Source: Larus michahellis
Lineage: Eukaryota > Chordata > Aves > Charadriiformes > Laridae
Length of the DNA: 64,000 bases
Direction of reading: 5' to 3'
Assembly: GCF_964199755.1 (NCBI RefSeq)
Contig: NC_133900.1
Coordinates: 22,049,701-22,113,700, forward strand
The notes beneath the pieces are model-generated. The model was not told the DNA's origin. It saw nothing but the letters and a program-made list of their open reading frames with translations, and searched no databases. A program made the translations under genes and the position numbers. This document shows, piece after piece, positions 34,571-49,700 of the stretch (position 1 is its first letter; each line of letters opens with the position of its first letter).

Positions 34571-37500
34571 AAAATCTTGCAGCCGCCTCTGCAAACGCTC
34601 CCCATCCTGACCCGCCTTGCTCTGTGCTCACAACCCAGCAAGACCCTGACACTGGGTGAAGCCTCTGCAATACCAAGCAAACGAAGCCCCCATTCCACAG
34701 CGGTTTTATACCGTAAGGTTTTTTCCTCGCTAGACCTTTCTGGACTTGCAGCCCAGAGGAACTGATGACTTCCAAGGGCTGGAAGAGAATTGGTCATTTA
34801 TTTGTAATTGGAGGGAGAGAAAGCGATGTCAAAAACATCCCCTGACCTTCGAGTGCCAGGAAGAAAGATGAGTTTTGAGCGAGATGTTGGCTACTCTATA
34901 ACCATCTGGGATGTGGTACAGCTGGTCTTCATCACAGAGGTGCTGAGGTCGTGGAGGGAATACACAGGACGACGTGTAGTCCAACAGGAGATATTCTATC
35001 AAATCGAGCATGCATTTGCGGGAGAGGGGGACTACTGAAAACATCACCCTGTTAGATTTTATGTAACAGCGGGAAATAAGTGTTTACCTGGCTTTGTCAT
35101 TTAGTGTTTGACAAGCCTATCGTTTCAGGTGGGGAAAAAAGATTTGGCTTGTAACTACCTTTATTTCTCTCGCTGTCCGTAACCCTCTACCACAACCAGT
35201 TAGGACCTCTTGCTGTTTCCCACATCTGTATCTTATAGTACCACCAACAGGGAGAAGTTATTAGACTCCTTATGCAAGTGACTGTCTTTCCCAACTATTT
35301 ATTATCCGTCTCTCGACACACACAATGTGCTAGGGTGCATTCCCAGGCGGAGCCATCAGATGCATCTTGGAACAGTTGAGCAAAAAGACCATTAAAGTGC
35401 AACAAGTCAAAATAACTACGTGCACAAGGAAGGACCTATCTGCATTCAGGAGCAGGGTTTGCATATGTGTATGTGAATACCTTGAAAAAATAATGCAAGA
35501 ACTAAGGTTTGGAACTTCAGCTTCCTATATCAAATGTAGGATTAGCAAAGAGCACTTTATTACGTATTATTTGCATTCTACAAGTTAGTCTTATGGACGT
35601 TTCTCCCTATGTCACTAAAGATCACCAAGAAGCAGCAGCCATAGCCCACATTTAGTCATATGATATCTCATAAGATAATAGCACTGCACTAATGCACTTC
35701 AAAGACCTAACACAAGTGCGAGAAACTATTGCAGAAACACAATTGTCTCCAAGCTGCTTTCTAAGGGAAAAAACTTCCACATCGGGTATCACAGAATGAC
35801 AGAAAATAAAGACACGAGCAATGGATCACCGTTTTGCATCTCCTCTAAAGCATAACACCTCGAGAAGCATAATTCTCTCTACCACCATGCTGCGGCGTTG
35901 GCTTAGGACTAACACAGAAAGGAAAGTGCCACCTCTTAAATCACCAACGTCACTTATTATAACACTTAGGTTTTCTTTGGAAGTTTACCAAAGGCAGACC
36001 AGCCCTGAAAGCTACATTACTTTTAAGATGTGGCAAGATCACAGCCCAAGACACTACGGCTGCAACATACATTACCGTTCCTTAGCCATCACCACTCCTT
36101 AGATGACATACCCAGCAGAGTATGTGGAGGTGCAGGGGGCCGTTCTCTGTATGTCTTTCCTGCTAGTTCAGCCAGGTTTAAAACAAAAGCTAATCTTTGA
36201 CTACAGACTCCTTCCACAATTTGAATACCATGAAGCAACTTCCGATAGTGATTTGTTTCCTATAATGCATTTTAGTAAAGTTAATGTAGGAAACACTGCA
36301 CTGGCTAATTTTAAAGCCAAGGGAGGCAATGAGGAATGAAATTTTACAAGTTCTGGTCAAACCTAGGTCTTAACAAGGTTCCTGCTCAGCGCTTGACCAG
36401 CCTTTAGGGGGACTTTTAAATCAAAGCAAGTAAAGAAACCAAAGTTCCAAGTGCAAGACAGGAAACAGAAAAGGGCAGTGTAAATGGAGAAGTTCTTACT
36501 CAGAACAAAACAGAACAGGCTGGGATAAATTTTTTCCGCGGGATAAAGTACAGACATGCCAGCAATGTCATCGTAATGCAAAACAAAGCTCTGGAAGTTT
36601 ATTGCACTGAAAACAAACAAACCAGCAAACCCAGTGTGCTTTGTTTCATAATCTCTACTATCTTCCTCCTCCAGGGATCAAATCCACATCTGGTATAAAA
36701 TATTGTTTTATCATCGCAACTGAGCTACACAAATTTACTGAGATTTTGCATCTGTCCTTTTATGCTCAGAAATGTTTTTGGGGGCACATGCTACCCAATA
36801 TCTGATACGGACTTCACCGGCACCCATACTTGGATCACCAGAAACTGTATAAGTGCAGAGCAAGACAGCACACAACACTACCATTTTCTGCATCTTCCAG
36901 TGTTTGGCCTTTTTAAGAGACTTTCATAGCACAATTACTGTATTTTGGGTTTGGCAGGAAAATAGCTCTGGGCAGGTGTAAAGGAAGCTTGGACTGGGTC
37001 AGGAGAAATATGGCCAAGAAAGGAAATGAGTTCAGTCTGGAAAAGAAATTAGGACAAGGACATAGGGATCAGTAGGCCCAGAAGTGGGGCTGAAGCAGAA
37101 AACAAATGGAAGGGGAAACCCAGAAAGGATGCAGCAGAGAGATGGTGGGGGGCGAAGAGGAAACACACATGTTCAGGCAGTAATTAGGTGACTGTGGTAA
37201 TGAAAAGGAAACAGAGAAAATCCAAAACAACATGGGAAAGATGTAAGACTTTTTTTTTCCCCTCCCTCAGCCATAAGCTGAAAGCTCTTCTTGCAAAGAA
37301 AGAGAATAAACTGCATCTAAACCAGACTAGCTGAAACTTCCAGTGCACGTGAAATATAAAAGAGTCTCCATTTGCTGCCTCTGGTCCGAGACATTTCATC
37401 TTTAATGACACAGATGTGAGAATCATACAGGATTTAGGCTTATAATCTATTGTTAATAAGTACCACTAAACCCCATAAAGCACTATGCTATTCTCCTGCG

Positions 37501-40500
37501 TGAAGAATTGAACCATTCCTGCCCAAGCACTTAGGGAAAGGGTTGTTTTTAATTTGAAAATAAGCTTCTTCACTGGAATACGCTTTTTTGCTTCTGAGTG
37601 GTACGTTTGACTCCAAAATATCTTCCTTTCAGGATCATTATAGTATACTAAAAGTTATCACCTTACAAGCTTTTGTTCACAAGAAAAAGGAGGTGTGGGG
37701 GGAAAAAATGACAATTTATAAAACAAGAGACCAGAGTTTAAATTCAATTCAGAGTTTTATAAAGCGACTCTCCCTAGTTTCTCAATAACACGAGGATTGT
37801 CTCGAGTTTCCACTCCCAGCTCAAAACGAACTTCAAAATAAAGTTAATACAATCATCCTCCTGGTTCTGATCAATCATACCCTCTCTCTGGTGGGAGGGG
37901 GAGGCACAGGAAAACCTACAACAGGCAATTACAAACCGCCCGCAAGGCCGTCCCTGGTCTAGAGGGAGTTCCTGAAGCAAAACACCCATGTCTTTTTGAA
38001 ACTGTTCATCTGGCCTTTCTTTAAATCCTTACGATCGTTTCGCTGTTAACAATTTGCATAGGGAAAAGGTGGGATGAAAACCTAGTCTGATGTTGGAATG
38101 GAGAAAGTCATGTTTGAAGCTATGCCTCGCAGCAAGGACTCACTTCCAATTTGCGGTTCTTACACGCCCCGTTGCCTTGTATCTCTTTGTCTATAAGGGG
38201 CTGAAACGAGAGAAGGGAAACAGCCTGAGTGGAAATGAAGCCATTCTGTTTGTTGCGCTGTTCTAAAGAACAATATATGAAAAATAATAGCATAATACTA
38301 TTGGTGCTGTCACACCGAAAGAAAAATTTTACCATGTCAGGAAACTCCTGTGATACAGAGTAAATATAAACGTCCTGCCTCCAAATGGAAACAGTTAATC
38401 TTTTTGTGGATTATTATTTTTTTTTTTTAAAGAGGATCGCCAGAGTTATTCAATAAGGTAAAATACTCTCGTCTTATTCTCAGAATTACCAAACTGTTTC
38501 TATTGAAGTAAATAGTAAATAAAGCCACCAGAAAGCTGACCTCCCACAGGGAAAATTTCAGCTCAGTATTTAGGTTTAATATTCTTAGAAGAAACGAAAA
38601 CCATAAGCATAGAGGCACTTGGCAAAAGTAAGAAGAGGCGGCCCAGCCATCCACCATCTTTTTTTGCCCTGCCTAAAACTGCCCCTTAAGATTAATTAAA
38701 ATCTGCCCCTTAATTACATCATTCATAGCCTCATCTGCTGAGAGGAGACATAACTGCACTGAAGGCAAGGGGTTTACATCGGTTTTTACATACAACAGAT
38801 GGATATTCATCTCATTTTGTTGGTATTGGTATGCAAGTATGTGTTTGTGGGGAGTTCTTCTGCAGCAAGAGCTACAGCTCATTTCTGATACGCAGGTTTT
38901 TTATCAGAATATCTTCCTGATGATTACCTGCCTCAAAAGGTGCTGTTTTATCCAGGTATTTTCTCTGAACAAGGCTGCCTTTATTCTCGGCAAGCACTCG
39001 TAGGAAGCCTGCAGATGATTATCTTGTACATAGAAGTATTTTGACATTTTATCAGATTAACTGGATATGTCTACTTGAGTGTTTTTTAAATTACATCTGA
39101 GACGTGATCATAAATAAGGTAACTTGAGAAGCCGGTGGCTCGTTCCAGGGCAAAGGGGCTGCCCCTGGGAGCCAGGACCTAGTGGCTCGAGTGGGACAAG
39201 GATGGTCCCCTTTGGCCGGAGCTCCTGGGTGCAGACTCGGGGTATGGCCAGGGCTGGATCTGGGGAACACTCTTCCCAGCCTCAGGGTACAAAATGGCAC
39301 AGCTCACAGGGCTGTGTGCTCCCAGAATCTGGCCTCTGGCATTCCCACACTCACCGTAGCATGGGCTTCTTGGGTGAATCAGTGTTGTTCCCTTTCAAGC
39401 CTGACAAGCCGCGACTTTAAAACAACTTCCCTCTACTGGGCCCAATGATGATCTCTACTAATTAAACCCATTACGTGGACATACAAATAATAATTTTGTA
39501 GCACCGTCCTCCCTGAAGCGAGCGCAGTCCCAGCTGTAGAGTACCTGAGTAATGGTGATGTTCAAGCTCCTCCATCCCGATGGGACAGCTGACCTGTGCC
39601 AGGAGCACTGCTCAGCACCTTTGGGAAGAGCAGCAGCACAGTTACCCATTTCCAGCAATGGAGACAGTTTCATGTACATGTAGGCAGATGTGACTTCTCA
39701 AGCTAAGGTACATTGAGCACATTTGGGCTACCCACCTCCTGGTCCTGAAAGAAATACCACAAACTCCTGTATTACAGGGTTCAAATGACAGCCCAGAGGC
39801 CAAACTTTGGCTTGTGAGGCAAAACTAAATGCCTTCCGAAACAGGAGAAGAGGAGGAGGAGCCCACAGGAGCAGTGACACCATCGGAGATAGATTGTTAC
39901 CTGTATATGGCTGAGTTTGAATAAACTGCAGCGCTCCTCCCCTCTCCCAATCACAACCTTGTGGAAGGACAAAGCCAGCAAGAGGGAAAACCCAAGCTCC
40001 CATCCTGCTGACCCACATGCCTGTCATGCACATAGACCACCACCACCCCAACAGGACACTGCTTCTAGCCCACCCATTTCAATCTTTCTCCATCTAGTCC
40101 CCTTTAATTGCTGAACAGCCTTGCTTCATGGCATAAGTGGGAGGACCTTCATTTTTGCTGTGCGTGGCTAATGGATCCAGCTACCTTGTCTGTACAGGAA
40201 CCACAAGGAAGCAAATCCATGAAGCCTGGGGTGATATGGGGGTCTGATCAAAGAGACACAAAGTTTAGAATTCAGTGTATTGATTACAAAGAGGTGGCAA
40301 TACAGTCAACGCCGTACAGCTGGTGGAAAAATCAAAACTGCAACTCTGTTGAAAACATCAGCATTTCAACATTTGCTCTCACAGAGATAAGGTGCTTAAA
40401 TATCACTTTCTGTTTGGTTGGGCTTCTTTGGAATGGAGAGCTCAGGGAAAAAAAAAATGCAATGGCTGTATTTCATTTTTGCATTTGTGATGAGAGCAGC

Positions 40501-43500
40501 CCGGACCAGAAGATGGTCTGCAGGAGAACATCATAGACATGTCCCCCAGGGATCCCCAGCAAATCTGGGGGAAGCAGAAAGCTGGGAAGAGAAGTGGGGG
40601 CAAACAGCATCACTTGGAAAGTGATGGCACAGGTAGTCAAGGCAGCAGCACAGACCACAATGTAACCCATGGTGTGCCTCAGACCAGCCAGAGGCTTCTC
40701 CAGGGAAAAACTGCAGATTCAACAGAACATTGCAGTCACTTAAAAATAACTGTCTCAGAAAGCAGGCATTGCACCCGGCAGATTAAATCCTAATTGAGTT
40801 TTCTGTTATATGTGTGTAAGAAGAAAGGAATTGGATACAGCTTTATTGTACATAAATATATGCAAGGCATAAATAGAAGGCACAATCTATGATACTTCCA
40901 AGCGCAAATATAAGAGTGCCTTTGGAAAAAAGAGCTTTTTGGACACAACTACATCCTTAGATACTGCTGAACCTGGTTGTGCACCCAGAAGCTGCCATGG
41001 CAGAGACTGCGGGGGTTCACCCAAAGGTGGGCAGACGTTGGGGAAGAATTATAAAACAGATAAAAACCTGGATGTTAGCCGTCATGTACAGACCTACTTA
41101 TGACTGAGCCATTTTGCTGAAGGGTTACACACACAAAAACATGTCACAGCTGAGCTACCTGGCTGGATTTGCCCCACAGAGAGAAGCAATGCAAAGTGGT
41201 AGGGCTGCTAAAGCAAATCTGCAGCGGAGCTGAAAGGGGGTCCCACAAAAAGCCCTGCTCTGAGGCTCCTTGCCAGCTTTTAAAAGGCTGCCTTTGAGGG
41301 GAGATTTGAGGGGGAAAGCCCCTTTGTGTTTATGCAAAACAATGAGCTGAGAAAGGCTTCTTTGGGGACGCAAAAGGTGACAGCTGCGGTGCCAGCCCCG
41401 GGGGCCAAGGAGCAGACACAAAGTGGTCACACTGCAGCCCCGCAGCTTGCCCTAGGGCTCCCAAGAAGGATTTTGTCCCTTCAGCACTACATACAGAATG
41501 CTGACATATAGCCAATTATTGGTTGGGTTCTTTTGTCAATTTTTCTGTATGTTTTCAGGGAAAAAAGGGAAAAAAGCTCCAGTTATTAAAACTGTACCAT
41601 TTTCTCCAGTTGAAGAGCTTTACCCAGCAGTGACCAAATGGCTTTGTTTTCACTTCCCTTGCGTGGCTTTCCTTCTTAGAGCATCCAATTGGAAATCATT
41701 AGTGGAAATACTACTAGGAAAGGCTAATGGCTTTAGTCATTCATACACATCAGTCACCGGATATCTCAAACGCTGCTATCTGGGTACTGTTAATGTGATT
41801 TGCAATACTCTACGGGATGTTGTCGGCCCCCTCGGATTTGCACAATATGGTGAACAGCAGCAGCTCCATCCACTCCAGCTCGCTGGCCACCCCCCCAGCA
41901 TGATCTGTCTTCCTCCTCTCCCAGAAAACGCATCCGAAGGAGGATGAGGATGATCACCTCCATGAGGGAATGAAGGACTCGCTTTGAGCGTGCTGATGTA
42001 TAATACCATTTCCAAAGCAATTCATCCATCAAAACTAATCAGCACACAGCACCAGCAGTCTCCCAGCTACTGTTTTCTCCTGGAACACTTGGAAACCCAG
42101 CCACTGGAGCAGCATCCCCCCCTTCCCAGGTTTGGGGACGTCGTGGCAATTAGCACTGCTAACTGAAACCGTGCTGAGATACGAAGGATCCCTGTGCAGA
42201 AGCACAAAGTCTAGGCTGGAGTAAATGCTGCAGCTGTGATCACAGAGAGTTTAGCTCCCCTTCCCTCAGACACGACTGCCGCGGGAAAATGATGCTCTCG
42301 CTATGCCTACAGATGTTCAAAGAAAGACTTCCTCACTTCCATATTATGATAGGCTTTCTGAACATGTTCTCTTAATCCCATGATGAATCTAATCAGATGG
42401 GTTTTGATGAAAGAGAGAAGGATTTCAAACACATAACCTCAATACCCCATTGCTGCTTCCCAGGGCTGGGGAAGAGTGCCCATGTGAGGCAGTTTGCTTG
42501 CCACTGGGTTCCGTTTCAACCCTCTGGGAATTACACCTGGATCTCACCTCTAACAAGATGTTCACATGAGAATGAATGGCTTTGCCAGAAATAAAAATAA
42601 ACAAATACACTACATCGCATTTTTCCTAGGTGCAATTTTCAAGGAATTTAAAAATTAATCCCGAGCAATCGACTCAGGAGAACTTTAATCCCCCTCCCCA
42701 GCACAGCACCCGCCCGTAGCTGTCAAAGAGCCCGGTTCCTTCTGAAATCAAAGGATATTGTCTCCGAAATGGTAGCGACTGCTCTGCTTTCATGCATATT
42801 ATTTAAATCCCTTGCTCCACCACATGAGACTTAAAGTGCAATTTACTGCTATGAAATACGAAATCTGTGATGTAGATGTAATTGCTTTCTTTCTTATTAT
42901 TGTGCTTTAGAATGCCACATGCAGATAAAGAAAATACGTATTTTTCTCCAGTCTGTATTGATCAGCAAAATTAAAATTGATGCAGGAGAGCAGAAAATCC
43001 ATTTTTTTCAGTGCAACAAATGTATGTGAAACATGCTCTTCAAAGAACACTTTTCCTGTTTTATCCTACGTACTCTGGGCATAATCTGTATTCAAGATGT
43101 AGGATAAATTTCTCTGCTTCGGGATGCATTTGAAGTATTTTTAAAGTAATAATGCATGATTATGGGATAGGAAATGGCAGTTTCCTCTCTCGGAGCTGTC
43201 TGGAATTCTGAATTGAAACATTATGGTATCTTTAAGTTGCTACTAGTCTGATCTGAAAGATCATCGGTTTCTCTTGAGAGTATAGGCTGAAATACTAACC
43301 CAACTTTTTTTTTTTCCCTTGTCACCACACCACTGTTTTGTTTTTGGTTTTTTTTTTTTAATTCAAGTCCACTTGAAGGGACCATGTGTCCCAGAGCCAG
43401 GCAGAATTGCAGATCTATAGTCTCAGATAGGTGAGAGCCAGCTCCACATTAGCTGTCTGATTTCAGAAGAAACAGGGGGATAAGTTTTCAGCATCATTTT

Positions 43501-43691
43501 GGGACTGCAGCCTGCACAGCCTCTGTGTGACAGAGCAGACAGGAAGGTTGCTTTGCTGGATAAGCATTTGAAATCCAGACGGACTGTTATCCCAATTATA
43601 TGCATTTTTAAAAATCTATAGGCTTCTCGTAGGCAATTTCATGGGGGGAAAGGAAAAAAAAAATCAAGCTAATAAAATACATTAATTGTGA
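34571..43691. other. Long unique stretch without a recognised gene
   Basis: Reading frames at 34808-35038, 35821-36102, 39124-39448, 40108-40536 and 41498-41947 have no domain, occur with rival frames on the other strand, and lack a convincing exon structure. A GC-richer patch lies at 39125-39400. The palindrome GAACATGTTC at 42360-42369 fits a single p53 half-site. DNA at 42650-43250 is AT-rich and could include conserved non-coding sequence, which cannot be judged from one genome. Confidence 0.55.
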
Positions 43692-43753
43692 CTATTTCAC
43701 CAAGCATTACTAATTAATCCACTCAACAGCCCCATGGGATAGATCACTGTGAT
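43692..43753 (+). mobile_element. Ancient L2/L3-like LINE or MIR 3' piece (probable)
   Basis: CAAGCATTACTAATTAATCC, then ACTCAACAGCCCCATGGGAT and AGATCACTGTGAT follow the well-known order of an old amniote LINE tail (caaacattaattaa, cctcacaacaccc, tgtgaggtaggtaa, tattat) with many substitutions. This is a remembered pattern rather than a database match. The exact family (L2, L3/CR1-L3 or MIR) is open. Confidence 0.5.
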
Positions 43754-46700
43754 ATCCTGTGGGTAATTTGCCAGTACATCCATGCATTTCTCCAATTGTC
43801 TGCCCAATTCACAGAAAAAAAATTGACTTCAGCTTGGACATAATGCTTCCCCAAAGTGATTATTGATACTTCACTCTTAGCTATCAAATAATAATGACAA
43901 AGAGTCCAAAGAGTTCCACTTTAGGAACATCTTTATTCCTTCAAGCTCACAGCCCTAAAATGCTTCGCTCATTACACTGAGGAGAGAAAAGGCCTTGAAA
44001 TTCTATATTTGAAAGATGCTTTTTAGTTAAAAGCACAGGAAGAATGATGCCTTGTGGCATAAGAAATTACTCAGATGCAAGAATGGGATCAGACCTTAAA
44101 AATACTGATGTTAAAAGTCTGTGTTTCACTAAATTAATCCTCCTGCCTTCTTTGAGATTGCTTTCATGAGCAGGAATTTGCAAGACTGAGTCCAAAGCGT
44201 CCCTGAGTTGTAATCCGAAATTACCGCTTCCTAGGGTTCCCATAAGCTATAGTTATCTCGATCAAGTATAATTAAGTCAGTAAAAGGTTTTTCTATAAGC
44301 TTCTGAACACTAGTAAGCTTTCTAATTTACCATTTATTGATGTAAAATCAACATTGCCATTCTTATATGGGCGAGACTGGTGATTAGAGGAACCTCAGTG
44401 ACATCCAGCATTAGGCTGCTTCTGAGCACATAGAGGAGCCCAGTTTTCACCTCCCAGGTTCAGAGCACCTTCCCGACCTAGCTGTCTCCAGGCAGGAGCC
44501 TGATTTTGCAAGAACTATCACTTTATGAAGGTGCTTCCAGCCCAGTTTCCAGGAGATTTCAGCAAGCAGACCAACATCATTGAAATATCCTCTTATAACC
44601 CATATTTGGAGGGATAGTTTGAAGACCTCTGTATACCAAAAGGCAGACTGGGCTATACATCAACATCTTTTGTTACTGCTCTCTCCAGCAGCTGCATGAG
44701 TAACAGATGAGCAATCACTCTGTATGGAAAATATGAAAGGGGGAAACTATCATACCAAAATCTTGCTCTGGAGGAGGATGAATGCAGGAGTTGGAAAACA
44801 GTTTACATTTGAGTACCACCTTCCAGCCTTTCTGTGCTGGCTACATCAAAGAAAGTTGTCATATCTATGATTTACACAAATAATCAAATCCCTAAATTTA
44901 CTGGTTTGCTGTCCATCCGTCCCTCCCCCCCGCCTCACCTTTCATGTGTTGCCTTTGATGTCACAGTCTCCCTATACAGGTGCAATAACAGCCTGGGTCA
45001 AAAAAATGGTGTATATTACAACTGAATGTTCCAGCTCTGATTGGGCTCTGCAGGAAGGCATAACATGAACGTGCCTATGAAAACCTACCCAGGGTATGGA
45101 AAATGCATTTAGACCTACCCAGGGGGCCAGGTATTTACAACCGCCTGCTCCTTCTAGTTTTTGGAGGTTCATATCCCCGAGATGAAAAACAAAAGCTCAT
45201 GGCTGGAATACAACTCATAGGACTGTCCCATGCCAGTTCTCTTCCCCTCCCCTCCATTTTTATTTTAACCAAATTGATAATGACATCATTACATGGTTTA
45301 ATATCATGCTGAATGTTAAATGTCGTAAAACCACACTGTGCTAATTTTGAAAGATGGTTTCTATCAAGTAAAGCTATAGTGCATTGCTGCTTTAGCTCAG
45401 AGAACTATTGAAAGGCAAGATCCGAACAATAGGAAGAAGTACGGCATGTAGGGACCTTGTCCAGGTACCCCAATTAAGTCTAAAGTAGTAAGTTATTAAG
45501 ACATATTTATATATATTTTATGCTAAAATTTCTATCTGCCAGCCATTCTTCGGGAGTTCACCATAATATGAGCGAGCTACGGAAAGCACAATTGCTCCAG
45601 ACAAACAATGCATTTGATTAAAAACTGGTTTAACATCTCCATATTTCAGACTGAAGACAGACATTAAGTTTTCTTATTTTTCCATGTAAAATAGGACAAA
45701 GGATTTAGAACAGGCAGTTCGGTGTTTGTTGGTTTGGTGTTGTTTTTTTTAATGTTCTCACATTAAGAATAAAAAAATAGCCTGTGACCTATGTTTAAGA
45801 ATTGATAAAATGCAAATTTAGATTTGTTGTAACAAAAGAAACAACATTACTGGGATTTACTCCTAGGAAACAATATTTATTCAAGCATAATAGGATCATT
45901 TGGGTGTAAGGAGATTGTCACTTCACAAATATTTCTGATTGCATACAAAGGATGAAACATCAGGTGCAATTAACCAATAAACTACCAGAACCACACCTTC
46001 TCATGCCAGCACACTGCACTACAGGAAGTAGGAAGCAATAACTATTATATTCCTTTTAACTTACATCTGTCTACATTATTTGTTGTTTTGATAATAAGAA
46101 GGACGCTCTCTACCTGGGATTTTCAATACATCCGTACTTCAGGCTTTCTCCGTAAGGCATATGAGCATTTTACAGATCCAACCCAAGAGTCCTCTTCGTG
46201 AACATCCCTAGGTTGAGGAGCACCATCATTATCCAGCCTCATAGGATCACAGTCCCCAGCTGATATAGATAACAGGAATCCCCTCAGAGCAAGCAATACC
46301 TTGAATTGCCAAGTTATCAGTAACATGCTGCAGGAACTAGACTGGAAATGCATCACTGTTAATGGATTTTATAGACCTGCAGTGTCTTATGGCAATTTTC
46401 TTGCTTTAGTGAAGTTCTTGCTCACAGCTAATTTTACTCAGTGTACTCAAAACTTACTGGAAGAAAGCTGGCTAGTGAATCATTTATCTTCTGCACAGGT
46501 TTTTGAATTGAAATAAAGTTTTGATCCAGATGCAGTCCCCACAGATGAGCGAATCAGTAATTGAGTAAGTACCACTATCACAGCTCTGTGTTAAATTTCT
46601 GGATTCATCGAGACTTTCCTGTATCATTACTGCATAACATATATTTGATGTAATATCAATTCTGCACCAACTTCCAATCCTTTGGTTTGGGGTGTTTGCT

Positions 46701-49700
46701 TTATTTTTTTTAATTAACCTGCTTTGTTTACAATTTTACAAGGAGCTTGTCTGTAAAAACTCTTTCCTTTCTCCCTTTTGAGAAGAGTCAGGATGAGGAC
46801 TCCTGTCAGACATGGCAATAAGGAACTCTCCAGAATAGTTTTAATGTCTTTGGGATAGGAGTGACTGGAAAAGATGCTCATACAGCATGGTTCAAATTTC
46901 CCTTGCATCTAATAAGGTAACTTAGGCCTGAAAAAAACCGAGCTTACAAACCCATCTAAAAAACAAGGGACAAAAAATTCTCAATAGGCTTATACAGGAG
47001 TGACTTTCCTTTCCTATTGTGCGTTGCTGTGAGATGTTCTCTAGAGTCCTGACCCTTTATCTTTTAATTTTTAAAATTAGATGTCATCAAATATCCAAAT
47101 AAAGCCAACTCTTCACTCTTGCTTTCCCCACCACCACCTTGTAAAAGCTTTTTTTTTCTTTATAAAAACCACAGAAAACCATCCATGCTTGCCCCATCCT
47201 CCCACCTTTTAATCCTTCCCCTCGTTTAAGCCTACAAGAGCACAGGGCATCAAATCCAGTCCTAAATGTACTCATTTTCAGGATTCCGAGAGCTAAAATA
47301 GACAAGCAGTTCACACCACAGTCCAGGAAGAAACACAGTCTCACCAAAATACATACAATACAAAACAATTAAGAGTTTTCATCCCTTTACCTTAGTCAGT
47401 AAAGAAGCAAAGTTTTCCTATGGTCATTCTTAAAGGGAAAATGTATGAAAGAAGGAGAAATTGCACTGAACTATCCTACAAACCAATTCAGTTTGCACTT
47501 CAGATTTAACAGGATGTCCAACTGTATAGCCCAGCCTGCTTAACAAATTACTTCTACTTCTTTCTCAGAATATTTAAAAGACATTTCCCAACACTTCTTG
47601 ATCATTCACAGAGTGCTCCCATTTAATTGCTTCTCCCTCTCTATCAGAGCCTCTAATGGTCCTTTTGTTTGCCCCCCCTCTACCCCAGCCTCCTCGAATT
47701 AACCTGAAATCCTGCTGAAAGCCATCAGCTGTGGAAATTGCAGCAGGATCAAGTGGTAGCAGGAGGCTACCGTATAGCATTGCCTGGCAACATGCTGCTG
47801 GGCCCCTATTACATCACATTTCAGTCCTTTATCCTGGCACCCAAGTAAAACTGGGGGGGACACCATGCTATTAGCTAACAAAGCAGCAAATCTAAGGAAG
47901 GTCCTTCACCTGATAATGAAGTTTTCCAGGCCATTAGCCACAGCTGAAGGCAAGCAGGTCCTCGGTGCCACCTGCTCCCTTGCAGAAGGGCTTAAGGCAG
48001 GTGTGGAAAGGCTGGGGACAAAGGGCTCAGGCACAGAGGGAGGATGGGCTCTTTCCTGGTCATTCCTGGAAGACAGCCCCTAGGAGGAGGGGTGCCTACA
48101 GCACACACACCATCACCTCCAAACATCCACTCGATAGCACACTGGTCTTCACAGGGGTTTCAGTCTTGAAGCCAGGGGCAACAGAACTGTTCCTGCATGA
48201 CACTTTTAAGGAAAAATTACACTAAACCAAACCAGTGGTTTTCAGTAGCTGGAAAATACCTGTTAGCTTAGGAGGTCAGCTGTCTTTTCCTGGTATGTTT
48301 CTTATGGCGTTCTCCCAAGGTCAAAAAAACATCAGAAGTCAAAGTATCAAAGACAAACTCATGTCTCCAACAGACTTCTAAATTAAGTTCAGCCACCACC
48401 TTTCCATATATTTGCTACTAGCATGAAAACAACAATCAGGCAAGAACTTTTATTTTGAATACTCTCCAGCCTGCTTTGATTTCTCCACTTGAAGCTTTCT
48501 CCTGTAAGTTCACCTAGCTCTCTCGCTGTCTTTCCTATTCCTTTTATTTTGACTACGAACTTAGAGAAGGCACACACAAGACAAAGCACATTAGATTCAG
48601 CTTTTGCAAGGTCTTTGAAGCAATTATGGAGCCACAGAAGTGTAACACTCAGTAATAAGTTAGACAAGGCCAAGGGGAATGCTCTACTAATAGCAAACGT
48701 TGAAGGGACTGGCACAGCTTTGATTGATTTTATTTTACTACATAATACAGAACTCATCATCAATATTCCCAATGTAGTGCTAGGATTCACATTGCAGTGC
48801 AGATGGTTCACATATTTTAAATTGTAATTTAATTACGCTGTTCATGATCATACTGTATTTGAACTCCATTGAATTTCTAGTATGTTTATGCAAATACCTT
48901 ATTGCAGAAATATGGCTTTAATAGCCTACTTCCTTCTCATAATTGTTTTTTATTTTTATGCATCTTTTGGATCACAAGAAAAATACTGTTTATGCACAGA
49001 ACCTAAGCCTCAGATATTTACATCTACAATAAGAGCTTTGTTACATTTCTTTAAGTCTATATCCTGGTTTACATCAACTGCTTCATAGCTTAATATCCTA
49101 AGGTCTGTAGGCACTGGCATCAGCATTAAGACAATGAAGAAGCAGTACACCCTCCTCTGGATCAGTGAAAACCTGTATTTAATGTTTATACATTTTGGCT
49201 GTAGCCTTAAGAGTTATTGCATAGCCTCAGAATCATTATGGTGGGCTAAGCAAATATTGAATGGCTCTGCAGAACATAGTCTTCAGACCCTACAGCAGGC
49301 CATCCTTACCTCTTAGCTCAAGTCTATAAGAAAGCTTGGAGCATTGTGTAAGTTACTTATCTCACTCTTCTACTACCATTATTCCTTATCTCTTCTTTCT
49401 TTTTACTTAAAAACAGTCACAGGAGGCATCCCTCAGTGTATAAAACATCCTTCAGTCTCACTAAATACTTGTTGCCAAATTGCATCAAGAAATATAAAAT
49501 CCCTCTTCTTCTAGCACTAGAATTTTCTCCTACAAGAAAAAGTAGCTTAAAATAAATAATTTCACACATTCTTTATTTTCTCCCTCTTTCTTACTAAAGT
49601 GAAATAAACTCACCTAAACTTCATCCATTCTCAAGTGCATCACTATAGATGAGATCTTCTCTGCTACTAGCTCACCCACAGAAAACAGGACTAAGTTTTT

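Noticed and set aside
35788..35805. TCACAGAATGACAGAA, reminiscent of reversed CR1 octamers
   Set aside because: Nothing of the CR1 3' UTR follows it, so it is too short to call.
41498..41947. 149-codon frame on plus with a hydrophobic start
   Set aside because: The start looks vaguely like a signal peptide, but the rest resembles no family I know and the opposite strand carries rival frames.
42360..42369. GAACATGTTC palindrome fitting a p53 half-site
   Set aside because: Only one half-site is present, and single 10-base matches are common by chance.
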